DNA of 47,893 bases from JTS-RE9 sp964649195 (GCA_964649195.1 CAZYPK010000022.1:1-47893), one strand, 5' to 3'. Numbered from the stretch's first letter, positions 6,122 through 15,050 are shown. The notes: generated from the letters alone by a model not told the origin. A program made the numbers and translations.

Positions 6122-8560
6122 TCACCCCGTCATCACCGGCGTCTTCACCTTCTGCGGCGGTCTTTCCTCGCCGTGGCTGATCAGGCACTGATGCGCCTGG
6201 CCGCACGTCGGGCAGGTGGTCATCTCCTCGAGCTTGCGCTGGTAGGCGACGAGCGTCGAGACGACCGTGGCGTGGCTCCAGGTCAGCGGCGAAACCGAGA
6301 GCGGGGCGTTGCTGTAGGGATGCACCTGCTCGGCCAGCACGCCTGAAGGCAGGGCGTGATTGGCGACCCAGTCGAGGATGGGCAATGCTTCGCGCAGCTC
6401 ATCGATCGTGTGAGCCTTGGCGATGCGCCAGTCGGCGAGCCAGAGCGTGCAGATGAACCACGGATTGCCCGCCACGTTGCGGATGTCGTCGCTGATGCGA
6501 TGGTAGTAGTCGTTTTCGTATCGCGCGACGCCGCCCACGTTGGTCTTGCACCAGAGACGCTCCTCGATGGCGAGCATCGTCTTCTCAACGCGCGGATCAG
6601 TGGCGCTGAGCAGGCCGAAGCCGAAGATGGCGTACATTGAGGAATCGATGATCGGATCGAGTTCGTACTCGACGGCGTTCAGATCGGATGACCCCGACGG
6701 TCTGCTGTCGGTGTCGAAGGTGATGGTTGCATCGTGTGCTTGAGACATCGGCAGCGGACTGCCGGCGCCATCATGTTCGTGGCCGTTGCCATTGTCATGT
6801 CCGTTGCTCCCGGACCCCCCGGCCTCCCCGGAACCGTTCATGCCCGCATGGGTGCGTGAAGTGAACGGCGAGCCGTGCATGCGTCCGTTGCCGCCGCCCG
6901 AACCGTTGCCGCTGACCGCAGGCGTGGAAAGCGCGGCGAACTGCCTGTCACGATCAGGCGACCTTCCGGCGAGCACTTCCGCCATGAGCCGGGCGGTGCG
7001 GTCGTGATCCAGCGGCACGATGCGGCGAAGGAATCTGCCATGCTCCTCGGACCAGAAGTGCTTGCAGAAGGCTTCGCGCAGTTGCTCGGCCGCCTTGCCG
7101 TAGGCGTCGGCGCGCTTGGTGTCACCGAAGCAGATGGCGAACTGCCACGCGGCCTTGAGTCCGCCGTACACGCTGGCGACGGTGAAGGTGTGCACCCCCC
7201 AGCGTTCTTCCCACAGGTCGTAGCTGGGCAGGGGCAGATGCGTGTCGGGATCGCGGAAGCGCACGAGAAAGTCGGCTGCCTTGGTGATGAGGTTCACCCA
7301 CAGCGGGCGGACGAATTCGATATCGCGATACTGCTGATAGTGCCGCCACAGGGCCCAGAGGACCAGTGCGGTTTCATCTTCCTGGATCGGCAACTGCGGG
7401 TTGCCCAGGCTGACCCACGGGTGCCAGCTTGATGCGGGCGAGCCGTCGGGGTTGTATTTGTGGAGGAAGTAGCCGCCGTCATCGATGATCTCGGCGCAGA
7501 ACTTGTAGAACTGCCTGGCGACATCGGGAAAGCCGGCATCATCGAGCGACGCGGCGACCAGCGCCCCGTCGCGCGGCCAGAGGTAGCTGTAGGTGTCACG
7601 GGCGAACTGCATGATGTCCGTGTCGTTGGCGGCGATGATCGCGCCGTTGTTGTCGATCTGCGTTCGCACCACGAGGAGGGAGCGTTTGAAGAGATCGACG
7701 ACTTTCTCGCTGGGGCCATGCTGCCGGGGATCAGGGAACTTGAGGCGGGAAGCCGCCAGCCACAGACGCCAGTAGGCGGTGGTGCGGTCGATGACGCCTT
7801 GCGGTCCGTGAGCGTGGAGGAAGTGGTGCAACTCCTTGAGGTCATCGTGGCTGAAGCCCGCGCCGATGACCATGTAAACCACCCTGGTTTCATTGGGTGC
7901 GAGCTCGACGCGCAGCATGACGGTGGAATCGACGGCACCCTGGGCGATGGCGTTGTTGCCGAGCCTGCCGTCTTCCGCATCGCGCCAGGTTCCCTCGGCA
8001 TTGAAGAAGCCCGCGGTGCCGGTGGCGTATTCATCCATCCGCTGTTCGCCGTCGCTGAACCAGGTGGTCATGAGGTAGCGGTTTTTGCGGTAGTGGATGA
8101 CGGCCCGAAGCTGCGGGTCGAAGTAGGCGGTGTCGCCGACCTTGGTGCCGTACATTTCGAAGTTGTTGTGATGGAAAAGATGAACGGTGCGCGTCTCGGC
8201 GCAGAGGTTCTTCACCTCGATGCGGCGGACGTGCAGGCAGCGGTGGAAATCGACGACGTCGCTGCAATTCATTTCAAGCTGAAGCACATCATGGCGCAGG
8301 TTGACCTGCGTGGCCATCGTCTCCGACTGGTATTCGCTCTTGATGTCCCAGCCCTGGTTGGTCCAGTAGAGCCGGCGCCTGCGGCGGTCGCCATGCGCAT
8401 GATCGGCTTCAGGCAGCGGCGACCAGACGCCGAAGCGGCAAGGGCTGCCGCCGGTGTGATTTTCCTGGCCGACGTGGGGGTAATAGATGTCGCGGATCTG
8501 GTAGTGCTGGTCGAAGGTCACCAGCATTTGTCCGTTTCCAACGGGAATATCTCGCGGCAT
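6122..8560 (-). CDS. Glycoside hydrolase family 15-type protein (glucoamylase or glucodextranase-like)
   Basis: An 812-residue, probably cytoplasmic protein; no signal peptide is seen. The N-terminal part (MPRDIPVGNGQMLVTFDQHY, YYPHVGQENH) matches the beta-domain that precedes the (alpha/alpha)6 barrel of bacterial GH15 enzymes. The barrel carries YSYLWPRDG near 321-330 and DLWEERWG near 447-454; in the GH15 family the glutamate of the latter motif is the general acid. Likely role: hydrolysis of alpha-glucan or trehalose-like substrates; substrate cannot be assigned. A Gly/Ser/Asn/His-rich insert of about 60 residues lies near 575-640. The C-terminal CPTCGQAHQC could bind zinc. The start at 8560 has GGGAG five bases upstream; the longer frame begins in repeat DNA. 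Confidence 0.9.
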   Translation of the reverse strand: MPRDIPVGNGQMLVTFDQHYQIRDIYYPHVGQENHTGGSPCRFGVWSPLPEADHAHGDRRRRRLYWTNQGWDIKSEYQSETMATQVNLRHDVLQLEMNCSDVVDFHRCLHVRRIEVKNLCAETRTVHLFHHNNFEMYGTKVGDTAYFDPQLRAVIHYRKNRYLMTTWFSDGEQRMDEYATGTAGFFNAEGTWRDAEDGRLGNNAIAQGAVDSTVMLRVELAPNETRVVYMVIGAGFSHDDLKELHHFLHAHGPQGVIDRTTAYWRLWLAASRLKFPDPRQHGPSEKVVDLFKRSLLVVRTQIDNNGAIIAANDTDIMQFARDTYSYLWPRDGALVAASLDDAGFPDVARQFYKFCAEIIDDGGYFLHKYNPDGSPASSWHPWVSLGNPQLPIQEDETALVLWALWRHYQQYRDIEFVRPLWVNLITKAADFLVRFRDPDTHLPLPSYDLWEERWGVHTFTVASVYGGLKAAWQFAICFGDTKRADAYGKAAEQLREAFCKHFWSEEHGRFLRRIVPLDHDRTARLMAEVLAGRSPDRDRQFAALSTPAVSGNGSGGGNGRMHGSPFTSRTHAGMNGSGEAGGSGSNGHDNGNGHEHDGAGSPLPMSQAHDATITFDTDSRPSGSSDLNAVEYELDPIIDSSMYAIFGFGLLSATDPRVEKTMLAIEERLWCKTNVGGVARYENDYYHRISDDIRNVAGNPWFICTLWLADWRIAKAHTIDELREALPILDWVANHALPSGVLAEQVHPYSNAPLSVSPLTWSHATVVSTLVAYQRKLEEMTTCPTCGQAHQCLISHGEERPPQKVKTPVMTG

Positions 8561-8641
8561 TGAGGCTCCCTTTACAACCTGTGGTGTCCGGGGGTGTCCG
8601 GGGGGGGTCCGATCAAACGGGCTTCCTGCCCGGCGTCTGAT

Positions 8642-8717
8642 GGGAATCCTGAATAACCTCACGTCCAAGCCGCTTGCGGCGTAGCAATCGGCACATCGGG
8701 GGTTATTCAGAAGTCCC
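8642..8717. mobile_element. MITE-like element, copy C
   Basis: Starts GGGAATCCTGAATAACC and ends GGTTATTCAGAAGTCCC. Perfect duplication TGAT on both sides (8638-8641 and 8718-8721). It lies about 80 bp upstream of the GH15 start and so could affect its promoter region. Confidence 0.88.
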
Positions 8718-8906
8718 TGATATCAGTGCAAAACCAATGCCTGCATCCCCCCGGTCCTCTGATGCGGCAAAATCGCGGCGACAGCATCACCGTTGCCCAT
8801 CCAATGGGCAGACTCACCCTGTTTAATCGGTCAAATGCAGGGGTGGTGTCCAGTGAAGCCCCGATCAGGGAACAGGAGACAGGACACAGGCGACGAAAAT
8901 CACAGG

Positions 8907-8928
8907 CACGGGAGCTTCAGCTCCCGTG
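8907..8928. repeat. 22-bp palindrome CACGGGAGCT-TC-AGCTCCCGTG
   Basis: A perfect 10-bp stem with a 2-base loop. The same palindrome, with GA in the loop, occurs at 22262-22283 (inside a glycosyltransferase gene) and 32442-32463, and a half-degraded copy lies near 21815-21839. From 8721 to 9001 I see no gene; the stretch holds this palindrome and a copy of GCAGCGTCCTCGCTGCGCGT near 8964-8983 (compare 30045-30110). Confidence 0.8.
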
Positions 8929-9001
8929 AAGTCCGAACCGAACCCCCGGAGACTTCACCGCCGCAGCGTCCTCGCTGCGCGTCCACGTTCGAGTTCATCG
9001 C

Positions 9002-9232
9002 TCAATCCTTGAGCCATGTCGGCCATTCGCGCCCGTTCGTCTTCACCTCGATCTGAATTTCCCCACCCGGATGATGCCACAACCGCCCCCCCGGCTCACC
9101 GCGATCATGCCGCGGTATCGACATGAACCCCCCCGGCTCCGCTTCGGTCGCCTGCGGAGGCGTCCCGGTCAGCCCCGCGATGAGCAGCCCGACATAAACC
9201 GCCACGCTATATCGAACCCAGCTTCTCATCAT
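9002..9232 (-). CDS. Possible small secreted protein, unknown function (76 aa)
   Basis: From the ATG at 9232 the frame reads MMRSWVRYSVAVYVGLLIAG, which looks like a signal peptide or single membrane anchor, followed by a Pro/Gly-rich segment and ending NGREWPTWLKD. GAGG lies just upstream (the second ATG at 9229 has better spacing). No family is recognised and the surrounding stretch is repeat-rich, so it may be spurious. Confidence 0.4.
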   Translation of the reverse strand: MMRSWVRYSVAVYVGLLIAGLTGTPPQATEAEPGGFMSIPRHDRGEPGGRLWHHPGGEIQIEVKTNGREWPTWLKD

Positions 9233-9512
9233 TGACCTCGGTTCCCACCAACCCGAGCGTTGCCGACCACCCACCAAGGCAGCCGGCCCCCCGGCCCCAA
9301 ATCAACCATTCAATACCCCCGGAGACAATGCAAACGGAAACGAGGCGAAATTCCCAACCCGCATTCCCGAACCCCCCGTCTTGCGACACCCCCCTCAGAA
9401 CCGAACCAACCGACCCCCGAAACACCCCCGAAACACCCCGGCCACCCAATAAAAAAACGCCCTGAATTCCAGGACGTTTCTTCATCAAGCAAACCGACGC
9501 CATTCGCGAAAA

Positions 9513-9586
9513 TGGGCGAGGTGGGACTCGAACCCACGACCTCACGGGTGTGATCCGTGCGCTCTAGCCAGCTGAGCTACACGCCC
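9513..9586 (-). tRNA. tRNA-Val (anticodon CAC)
   Basis: The minus strand reads GGGCGTGTAGCTCAGCTGGC at the 5' end. The D arm is intact; the anticodon stem CACGG/CCGTG encloses loop ATCACAC, giving anticodon CAC; the T arm is GTGGG-TTCGAGT-CCCAC. The acceptor stem pairs except for one U-U at 6:67. The 3' CCA is not encoded (discriminator A followed by TT). Valine-type 5' end agrees with the anticodon. Confidence 0.93.
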
Positions 9587-10046
9587 GAAACAATTCATCC
9601 GTCATCATAGCATCTGAACTTGGGGCATCAACTTTCGCATTGATGCTGCCAGGGCGATCGCATGTAGAGGGCTTCTCTTTGGAAACACCATCCCGACAAG
9701 AGAAGAAGGGCCTGGGCGACGAACACCGGCAACCATCCGTTGTGGGTGCGTTCACACAGGAGCCACCCTGATCGGGATGGTGCCGTCGGCAGGGCAAGCG
9801 CATATGACGGTTGCCCGCCTGTTGGTTCATCATTTTCTGTTCTTTTGTGACTCTTTGCGGCCGTCCAATACACCGTTCGCCTAGGCGAACGGCTAAATGC
9901 GCCGACCCTGGTACTAATCGGAGGCCCATGCGATTGCCCTTGCATGGGAGCGATCTCGTGATCTCTTGTTTTCTTCCTATCCTCATCGGTAGAATGGATG
10001 TTTGCCGCCGATATCGGATGATGTGCCGTACCGGAGCCGAGCAGCC
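9587..10046. other. 460-bp stretch without a convincing gene
   Basis: Open frames here are short and lack coding character. The only structured site I see is a perfect 20-bp palindrome at 9873-9892. GGAGGCCC at 9919-9926 is not followed by a plausible reading frame. The stretch probably contains the promoter of the prepilin pseudogene at 10047. Confidence 0.5.
9873..9892. promoter_or_regulatory. Perfect 20-bp palindrome CCGTTCGCCT/AGGCGAACGG
   Basis: A perfectly symmetric 20-bp site with no loop, typical in form of an operator for a dimeric regulator. It is 155 bp upstream of the frameshifted prepilin gene. A related imperfect site, CTTCGCCAAGGCGAAC, occurs at 3630-3645 next to the 3' end of murE, so it could instead be a dispersed palindromic repeat. 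Confidence 0.45.
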
Positions 10047-10813
10047 ATGTGGCGACAAAACGCTTTCACGCTCATCGAACTGCTGGTGGTGATCGCCATC
10101 ATCACGTTGCTCATTGCGATGACTCTTCCATCGCTCAAGGCGGTGAAGGAGACCGCCCGCGATGTTCAATGCCGTTCGCAGTTTCATCAAATGGGCATCG
10201 CCATGATTTACTGGGGGACGACAATCGCGGTCGTCTGGCCGGGGTTTGGGGGCCGCCCTGGACGGGATCGCAACCGATCGAAGGTCCCTTCATGGGGAAG
10301 GAGGTTTTCAAGCCTTACTATCAGCCCGTGCCCGTTTCCACGAAGACCGGCACGCTGGTCGGGTATCTGAGCGGTGAGGAGGCGGCACGCGCCCTTTACC
10401 GCTGCCCCTCGCTGCCGACGGGAACCTTTCGATCCGGCATCGGCAGCAACGGCATGTTCGATGTGGCCCTGATGCAGTCGCTGCCCGGGGCGCGGATCAA
10501 CAACCTCCCGCAGTTCGCCGAGTATCAGGCCCCGGTCACCGGCATCGCCACCCGCACCCCGACGCCGGTGATCATCGAGGAAGATCCAAGCTACGGCATC
10601 AACCTCGACTTCGTGGACATGGGCCACACGTCGATCAACCGCTTCGCCACCACTCACTTCGGCAACGGCGGCAACTACATGAGCCTCGATGCCAGCGCCC
10701 ACCGACTTCGCTTCGAGGGCAATCTCGGACCGCAGGGGTATGCGTGGTCGTTCCAATACAAAGGAACCGTGCTGCAGATGGGGATCGCCTTGCCTTATGG
10801 GGGGTTGGATTAG
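10047..10813 (+). pseudogene. Prepilin-type protein, frameshifted at a G run
   Basis: Translation from ATG 10047 gives MWRQNAFTLIELLVVIAIIT, a type IV pilin/type II secretion pseudopilin leader (cleavage before F, conserved E5), then a helix with ETARDVQCRSQFHQMGIAMI. After YWG at 10213-10217 (five G) the frame is lost. One extra G would join it to the +1 frame as YWGDDNRGRLAGVWGPPW and continue to the stop at 10811. The distal frame keeps coding quality (HFGNGGNYMSLDASAHRLRF, a degenerate relative of the H-X9-DG tail). GGAG lies ten bases upstream of the start. Either a recent pseudogene or an error in a homopolymer; the intact product would be about 255 residues. Confidence 0.82.
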
Positions 10814-10819
10814 AAAAAG

Positions 10820-11060
10820 AGGTCAGAAGTCAGAGGTCAGAAGTCAGAGGTCAGAAGTCAGAAGTCAGAGGTCAGAGGTCGGAAGTCAGCGCGAAAGAAA
10901 CCACTGGGAAACAGGATGCTTTTCTGATCTTTGATGGGACTTCTGAATAACCCCCCGATGTACCGTCAATCAGGGATTGCTACGCCGCAAGCGGCTTGGA
11001 CGTGAGGTTATTCAGGAATCCCTTATCTCCGACCTCTGATCTCTGACTTCTGACCTCTCC
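10820..11060. repeat. Two inverted heptanucleotide arrays flanking MITE copy D
   Basis: GTCAGAG/GTCAGAA units occupy 10820-10889, directly after the prepilin stop. The complementary CTCTGAC/TTCTGAC units occupy 11027-11060, just before the sulfatase stop. The MITE lies between them. The arrangement could form a long hairpin between the converging 3' ends of the prepilin and sulfatase genes. Confidence 0.88.
10936..11022. mobile_element. MITE-like element, copy D (reverse orientation)
   Basis: Starts GGGACTTCTGAATAACC and ends GGTTATTCAGGAATCCC, i.e. the same element as copies A-C inverted, with the core TGCTACGCCGCAAGCGGCTT. Flanks are TGAT (left) and TTAT (right), an imperfect 4-bp duplication. 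Confidence 0.86.
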
Positions 11061-11079
11061 AACCACGCTTCGGGCGCCG

Positions 11080-12567
11080 TCATTCCTTTTTGTTGCGGAT
11101 CGCGTCAAGCATCGCGCCGAGTCTGGCGACGGTGTCGGGGTGTTTGTCGTAGAGGTTGTTTTTCTGGGCGAGGTCTTGGCGCAGGTTGTAAAGTTCGCCC
11201 GCCGAGGTGTTGCGTTGGTAGCCTTGCGCCTCGTCGTACCATTTGGGCACGGCGGAGACGCCGCCGGTTGCGGCCTGGATCAGCACCCAGTCGCCGTGGC
11301 GGATGGCGTAGCCGTTGGCGTTGGTGTTGTGAACGAGCGTGTTCCGGGCGCTCTTGCCTTTGCCCAGCAGCAGCGGCAGTTGATTCAGGCTGTCTTCGCC
11401 GGAGTCCGCAGGGAGTTTGAAATCGATGATGGCTGCAAGCGTGGCAAGAATATCGATCTGGCTGATCAGTTCGTCGCTCACCGCGCCGGCCTTGACCACA
11501 CCCGGCCAGCGCACGACAAAAGGCACGCGGTGGCCGCCTTCCCAGAGGTCGCGCTTGAGTCCGCGCAGCGGGCCCATGCTGCGATGGCCCGAGTTTTGAA
11601 CGCGGTCGTAGGCGTATCTTTCGGGGCCGTTGTCGGAACTGAAGATGACCAGCGTGTCGTCGCTGAAGCCGTGTGTTTTGAGGGCGTCGAGAATCCGGCC
11701 CAGGCTCCAGTCGGTCTGCACCATGAAGTCGCCGTAGCCGTGGGCTTTGGACTTGCCGATGAACTGCGGCGTGGGAATGATCGGGGCGTGAGGCGAGGTG
11801 CAGGGGAAGTAGAGGAAAAAAGGTTCGTCTTTCTTCTGCCTGCCGATCCATTCGACGGCTTTTTGCGTCATCCTGGGCATGACATCGTGGAAGTCCCAAT
11901 CCTTGACCGACGGCCCCGGCCTCGCTTCCCAGTTTCCCTCCGCCGTCTTGGGTGTGATCTTCAGCGGCACGGTCGGCGCGGTGATGATGCGATTGTTTTC
12001 AAACCAGGCGTAAGGCGGAAAGTTGGGCACATCATCGCCGAAGTAATAATCGAAGCCATGCGACAACGGCCCGCCGGGGATCGGCTTGCTCCAATCGAAA
12101 TCATCCGGTGCGAAGGCGCGGTCCTTGGGCCTGGCGCCGGGCTTCTTGATCGCGTTCCAATCCCAGCCCAGGTGCCACTTGCCGATGCAGGCGGTGCGAT
12201 AGCCCCTGGCCTTGAGCATTTCCGCGATCGTGGTGCGGCGATCATCCATGATCGGCTGATCGAACGAATTGACGATGCCGTGAAACTTGCGCCAGTGATA
12301 TCGGCCGTGAAGCATGGCATATCGACTGGGCGTGCAGATGCCTGATGAACTGTGGGCGTCGGTGAATCGCATGCCTTCACCGGCCAGGCGGTCGAGATTG
12401 GGGGTGGGAATCTTCGAGTCGGGATTCTGAACGCCCAGATCGCCAAAGCCCATGTCATCGGCATAGAGGATGAGGATGTTGGGCCTCGCGGCGGTTGCGG
12501 CATGTGCCGTCGGTTCAGATGCGCAAGCCATCATGAGAACGGACGCGGCGATGAAGGTGTGTTTCAT
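11080..12567 (-). CDS. Secreted formylglycine-dependent sulfatase
   Basis: Type I sulfatase, predicted to remove sulfate esters from polysaccharides outside the cytoplasm. The 495-residue product has an N-terminal signal sequence (MKHTFIAASVLMMACASEPT; the cysteine at 15 leaves a lipoprotein possible). The metal pair is at D37-D38 (YADDMGFGDLG). The maturation motif C78-T-P-S-R is the site converted to formylglycine. GKWHLG and FSSDNGPERY, typical of the family, follow. Maturation needs a formylglycine-generating enzyme, not in this window. It starts 50 bp after the acetylesterase gene upstream, so the two probably form an operon acting on sulfated, acetylated glycans. Substrate unknown. Confidence 0.95.
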   Translation of the reverse strand: MKHTFIAASVLMMACASEPTAHAATAARPNILILYADDMGFGDLGVQNPDSKIPTPNLDRLAGEGMRFTDAHSSSGICTPSRYAMLHGRYHWRKFHGIVNSFDQPIMDDRRTTIAEMLKARGYRTACIGKWHLGWDWNAIKKPGARPKDRAFAPDDFDWSKPIPGGPLSHGFDYYFGDDVPNFPPYAWFENNRIITAPTVPLKITPKTAEGNWEARPGPSVKDWDFHDVMPRMTQKAVEWIGRQKKDEPFFLYFPCTSPHAPIIPTPQFIGKSKAHGYGDFMVQTDWSLGRILDALKTHGFSDDTLVIFSSDNGPERYAYDRVQNSGHRSMGPLRGLKRDLWEGGHRVPFVVRWPGVVKAGAVSDELISQIDILATLAAIIDFKLPADSGEDSLNQLPLLLGKGKSARNTLVHNTNANGYAIRHGDWVLIQAATGGVSAVPKWYDEAQGYQRNTSAGELYNLRQDLAQKNNLYDKHPDTVARLGAMLDAIRNKKE

Positions 12568-12617
12568 GGAACGGCTCCGGTTTCAACAAAGCATCAAAAC
12601 GGCACATCGATCATGCA

Positions 12618-13664
12618 TCAGTTCCCGAGCAGTTCCACCATCGCCTCGCCCATCGCCTTGCCGATGCGGTTGAACCAGATCGCGCTGCCGAGGTAGTGGT
12701 AGGGGAAGTCGCCGCCGGTCTTGTTCCATTCATCGACGTTCTGCTTCCAGGTCGGGAAGAGTTTTTCCGCGGCGACATCCACCAGCACATCGGTGCGGAT
12801 CGCCTTCACATTGCCCCGGTACTCCGGCACATCGTTCATGCTCATCTGCGCCTGCTGCACGGTGAGCATCGCGCCCTTGGCCGGCGTCGAGCCGTTCTGC
12901 CCCATCGCCGCGATGACCACCGGCAGCCTGGGCGACTTGTATTCCTTGCGGACATCATCGATCAGGTGCTTCATGTTCGAGGCATATTCATCCTGCCCGC
13001 CGTACATGTCGTTCCAACCCTGGAACCAGACGAAGCCGGCGATCTCCAGCTTCTTCCCCTTGAGCTGGGGGAACATCGTTTCGTAATCGGTCATCGCGCC
13101 CCGCACCTGGGCGAGCATGTCGCGGTAGGAGCTGCCGTACCCCGCCTTGATCTGTTCCATCGTCGGTAGCGGGTCGGTCCTGTTTTTCTTTTCGTTGTTG
13201 TTCTTCACGCGATCCTGGGCCTGCTTGAGTTCCGCATCGAGCGCCGCCTGCGCAGGCAGGCCCGCCGAGGGGGAGCGGAAAAGTTTCACCAGCGAGTGTC
13301 CGCCCCACGCGGCCTTGATGAGCAGCACCGGCTCCTTGAAGTGATCGCCCATGACGTTGCCGAACTCGAGCTCGACACCCGTGCGATTGGGCGAGCCGTA
13401 GCCGAGCGTGAGCGGGCCTTTGCGATCGAGGAACTTGATGAACACATCATCGCGCACGATCCACCGGCCATCCTTGCGCAGATGGGCAAACAGATCGGCG
13501 GTCTTCGGATCGGCGGCCTGGATGTCGTAGAGGGCGTTGGGGGCCTTGCCTTCCATGTTGGACTGGCCGGCGAGGATGAACACCTTCACCGTGTCCGCTT
13601 CCGCGACGCCGGGCGTGACAACCTGAAGCAGCATGGCAACCAATACGAGAAGACGATGGAACAT
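12618..13664 (-). CDS. Secreted SASA-type carbohydrate acetylesterase (sialate O-acetylesterase-like)
   Basis: SGNH-type esterase of the SASA/CE6-like group, expected to remove O-acetyl groups from sugars. The start at 13664 is chosen because GGAG lies eight bases upstream and the protein then opens with the signal peptide MFHRLLVLVAMLLQVVTPGV. The nucleophile motif GQSNMEG places serine at 35; FVWFQGWND and PYHYLGS provide the later conserved blocks and the catalytic histidine. A charged segment (VKNNNEKKNRTD) near 165-180 looks like a surface loop. The sulfatase follows 50 bp downstream. A second member of the family is at 38480-39544. Exact substrate is unknown; sialate is only the name of the founding family. 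Confidence 0.92.
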   Translation of the reverse strand: MFHRLLVLVAMLLQVVTPGVAEADTVKVFILAGQSNMEGKAPNALYDIQAADPKTADLFAHLRKDGRWIVRDDVFIKFLDRKGPLTLGYGSPNRTGVELEFGNVMGDHFKEPVLLIKAAWGGHSLVKLFRSPSAGLPAQAALDAELKQAQDRVKNNNEKKNRTDPLPTMEQIKAGYGSSYRDMLAQVRGAMTDYETMFPQLKGKKLEIAGFVWFQGWNDMYGGQDEYASNMKHLIDDVRKEYKSPRLPVVIAAMGQNGSTPAKGAMLTVQQAQMSMNDVPEYRGNVKAIRTDVLVDVAAEKLFPTWKQNVDEWNKTGGDFPYHYLGSAIWFNRIGKAMGEAMVELLGN

Positions 13665-13760
13665 CGGAGAACTCCGTGGAATGGGTGGACACAAAGAATA
13701 CCTGCAATCCAGGCGATCCGGGTGACATCGCAGCGGGAAATAGTTGACTGCGATGGATAA

Positions 13761-13960
13761 GAGCCGCGACTCAACGAGTCGCGGAGATGAACCGCCTGAA
13801 GGAGCGTTCGATTGCGCGACAAAGGTGCGGTGACGACAGGGCGCGGAGTTGGTGCTGAGGATCGGACAGGGCGCGCCGGCGCGTTCGAGGTCGAAGGCCC
13901 AGGGCGCGCATCACCGTTCCTTCAGGCTGTTCACCTCCGCGACTCGTTGAGTCGCGGCTC
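13761..13960. repeat. Hairpin-ended repeat element, copy 2
   Basis: Both ends carry GAGCCGCGACTCAACGAGTC in inverted orientation followed inward by GGAGATGAAC-GCCTGAAGG and its counterpart. The interior resembles copies 4 and 6 (GTGACGACAGGGCGCGGAGT). It ends 19 bp from the pdhB stop codon and fills the gap between pdhB and the acetylesterase gene; no gene is seen in 13665-13979. Confidence 0.88.
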
Positions 13961-13979
13961 TTGCGGCTCCAAATGTTCA

Positions 13980-15050
13980 TCACGCCTTGTAGAGCGCCGC
14001 ACGCACCGCTTCGATGATCTTGCGCGTGTTGGGCAACATCTCCTGCTCCAGGCCACGGGCGTAAGGAGCCGGCACATCATCGTTGTTGACGCGGATGATC
14101 TTGTTGTCCAGGTGATCCATCGCACGCTCGTAAATCTGCATCGCAATTTCGCTGGCGACGGAGGCGAAGGGCCACGACTGGTCGACGACGACGCAGTAAT
14201 TCGTCTTCTTCACGCTGTTGACGATCGTGTCGATGTCCAGCGGACGGTAGGTGCGAGGATCGATCACTTCGCAGTCGATGCCTTCCTTCTCCAGTTCCTC
14301 GGCGGCGGCGAGGGCGAAATGCACCGGCCGACCGGCGGCGATGATGGTGACATCCTTGCCCGGCTTCTTGATGTCGGCCACGCCCAGAGGAATGACGAAG
14401 TCATTGCCATCATCCGTGCCGTTGGGCTTGTATTGATCGGAAACTTCCGGCGGCGCCCACCGGCCTTCGCTCAGGTAACGCGAGAAATCCTTGTCGCCGC
14501 GGGCGCCGAAGCCGAGCATGCGTTCGGATTCGAGGAAGAAAACCGGATCATTGTCGCGGATGGCGGCTTTGAGCAGCCCCTTGGCATCGCGCGGCGTCGA
14601 GGGCACCGCCAGCTTCAAACCAGGCACCGTGGCGAACATGCTTTCAACGCACCAGGAATGAGTCGAGCCGAGCTGACCGCCCGCGCCGTTGTTGCCGCGG
14701 AAGACCATCGGGCAACCGAACTGTCCGCCGGACATGTAGAGCATCTTCGGCGCGTTGTTGATGATCTGGTCGGCGGCGACCAGGCAGAACGACCACGACA
14801 TGAACTCGATGATCGGCCTCAGCCCGTACATCGCCGCCGCCACGCCCAGCCCCGCAAACCCCGTCTCACTGATGGGCGAATCGACGATGCGCCGCGGGCC
14901 GAACTCATCGAGCATGCCCTCGCTGACCTTGTAGGCGCCGTTGTACTGGGCCACCTCCTCGCCCATGAGAAAGACGCGATCATCACGCCGCATCTCCTCG
15001 TTCATGGCTTCGCGGAGGGCTTCACGGTATTGAATGGTGCGGTTGCTCAA
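13980..15050 (-). CDS. pdhB: Pyruvate (or 2-oxo acid) dehydrogenase E1 component, beta subunit
   Basis: Beta subunit of the thiamine-diphosphate-dependent E1 of a 2-oxo acid dehydrogenase complex, cytoplasmic. It begins MSNRTIQYREALREAMNEEM and carries FLMGEEVAQYNGAYKV, DSPISETGFAGLGVAAAMYG and IEFMSWSF, which fit PdhB of the alpha2-beta2 type. The C-terminal transketolase domain (EVIDPRTYRPLDIDTI) is complete. At 356 residues it is slightly longer than the usual 325-335 because of a loop near 190-220 (DKDFSRYLSEGRW). No E1-alpha, E2 or E3 gene is visible here, which is unusual because the subunits are normally adjacent. The start at 15050 agrees with family N-termini. Confidence 0.94.
   Translation of the reverse strand: MSNRTIQYREALREAMNEEMRRDDRVFLMGEEVAQYNGAYKVSEGMLDEFGPRRIVDSPISETGFAGLGVAAAMYGLRPIIEFMSWSFCLVAADQIINNAPKMLYMSGGQFGCPMVFRGNNGAGGQLGSTHSWCVESMFATVPGLKLAVPSTPRDAKGLLKAAIRDNDPVFFLESERMLGFGARGDKDFSRYLSEGRWAPPEVSDQYKPNGTDDGNDFVIPLGVADIKKPGKDVTIIAAGRPVHFALAAAEELEKEGIDCEVIDPRTYRPLDIDTIVNSVKKTNYCVVVDQSWPFASVASEIAMQIYERAMDHLDNKIIRVNNDDVPAPYARGLEQEMLPNTRKIIEAVRAALYKA

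Noticed and set aside
7460..8563. Plus-strand frame of 367 codons opposite the GH15 gene
   Set aside because: Antisense shadow with V/E/D/A-rich composition and no recognisable domain; the minus strand encodes the GH15 motifs.
8721..9056. Plus-strand frames upstream of tRNA-Val as small genes
   Set aside because: They run through the CACGGGAGCT palindrome and other repeats and have no start signal or coding character.
9564..10190. Minus-strand frame of 208 codons near tRNA-Val
   Set aside because: Overlaps the tRNA and the prepilin leader and shows no domain or ribosome-binding site.
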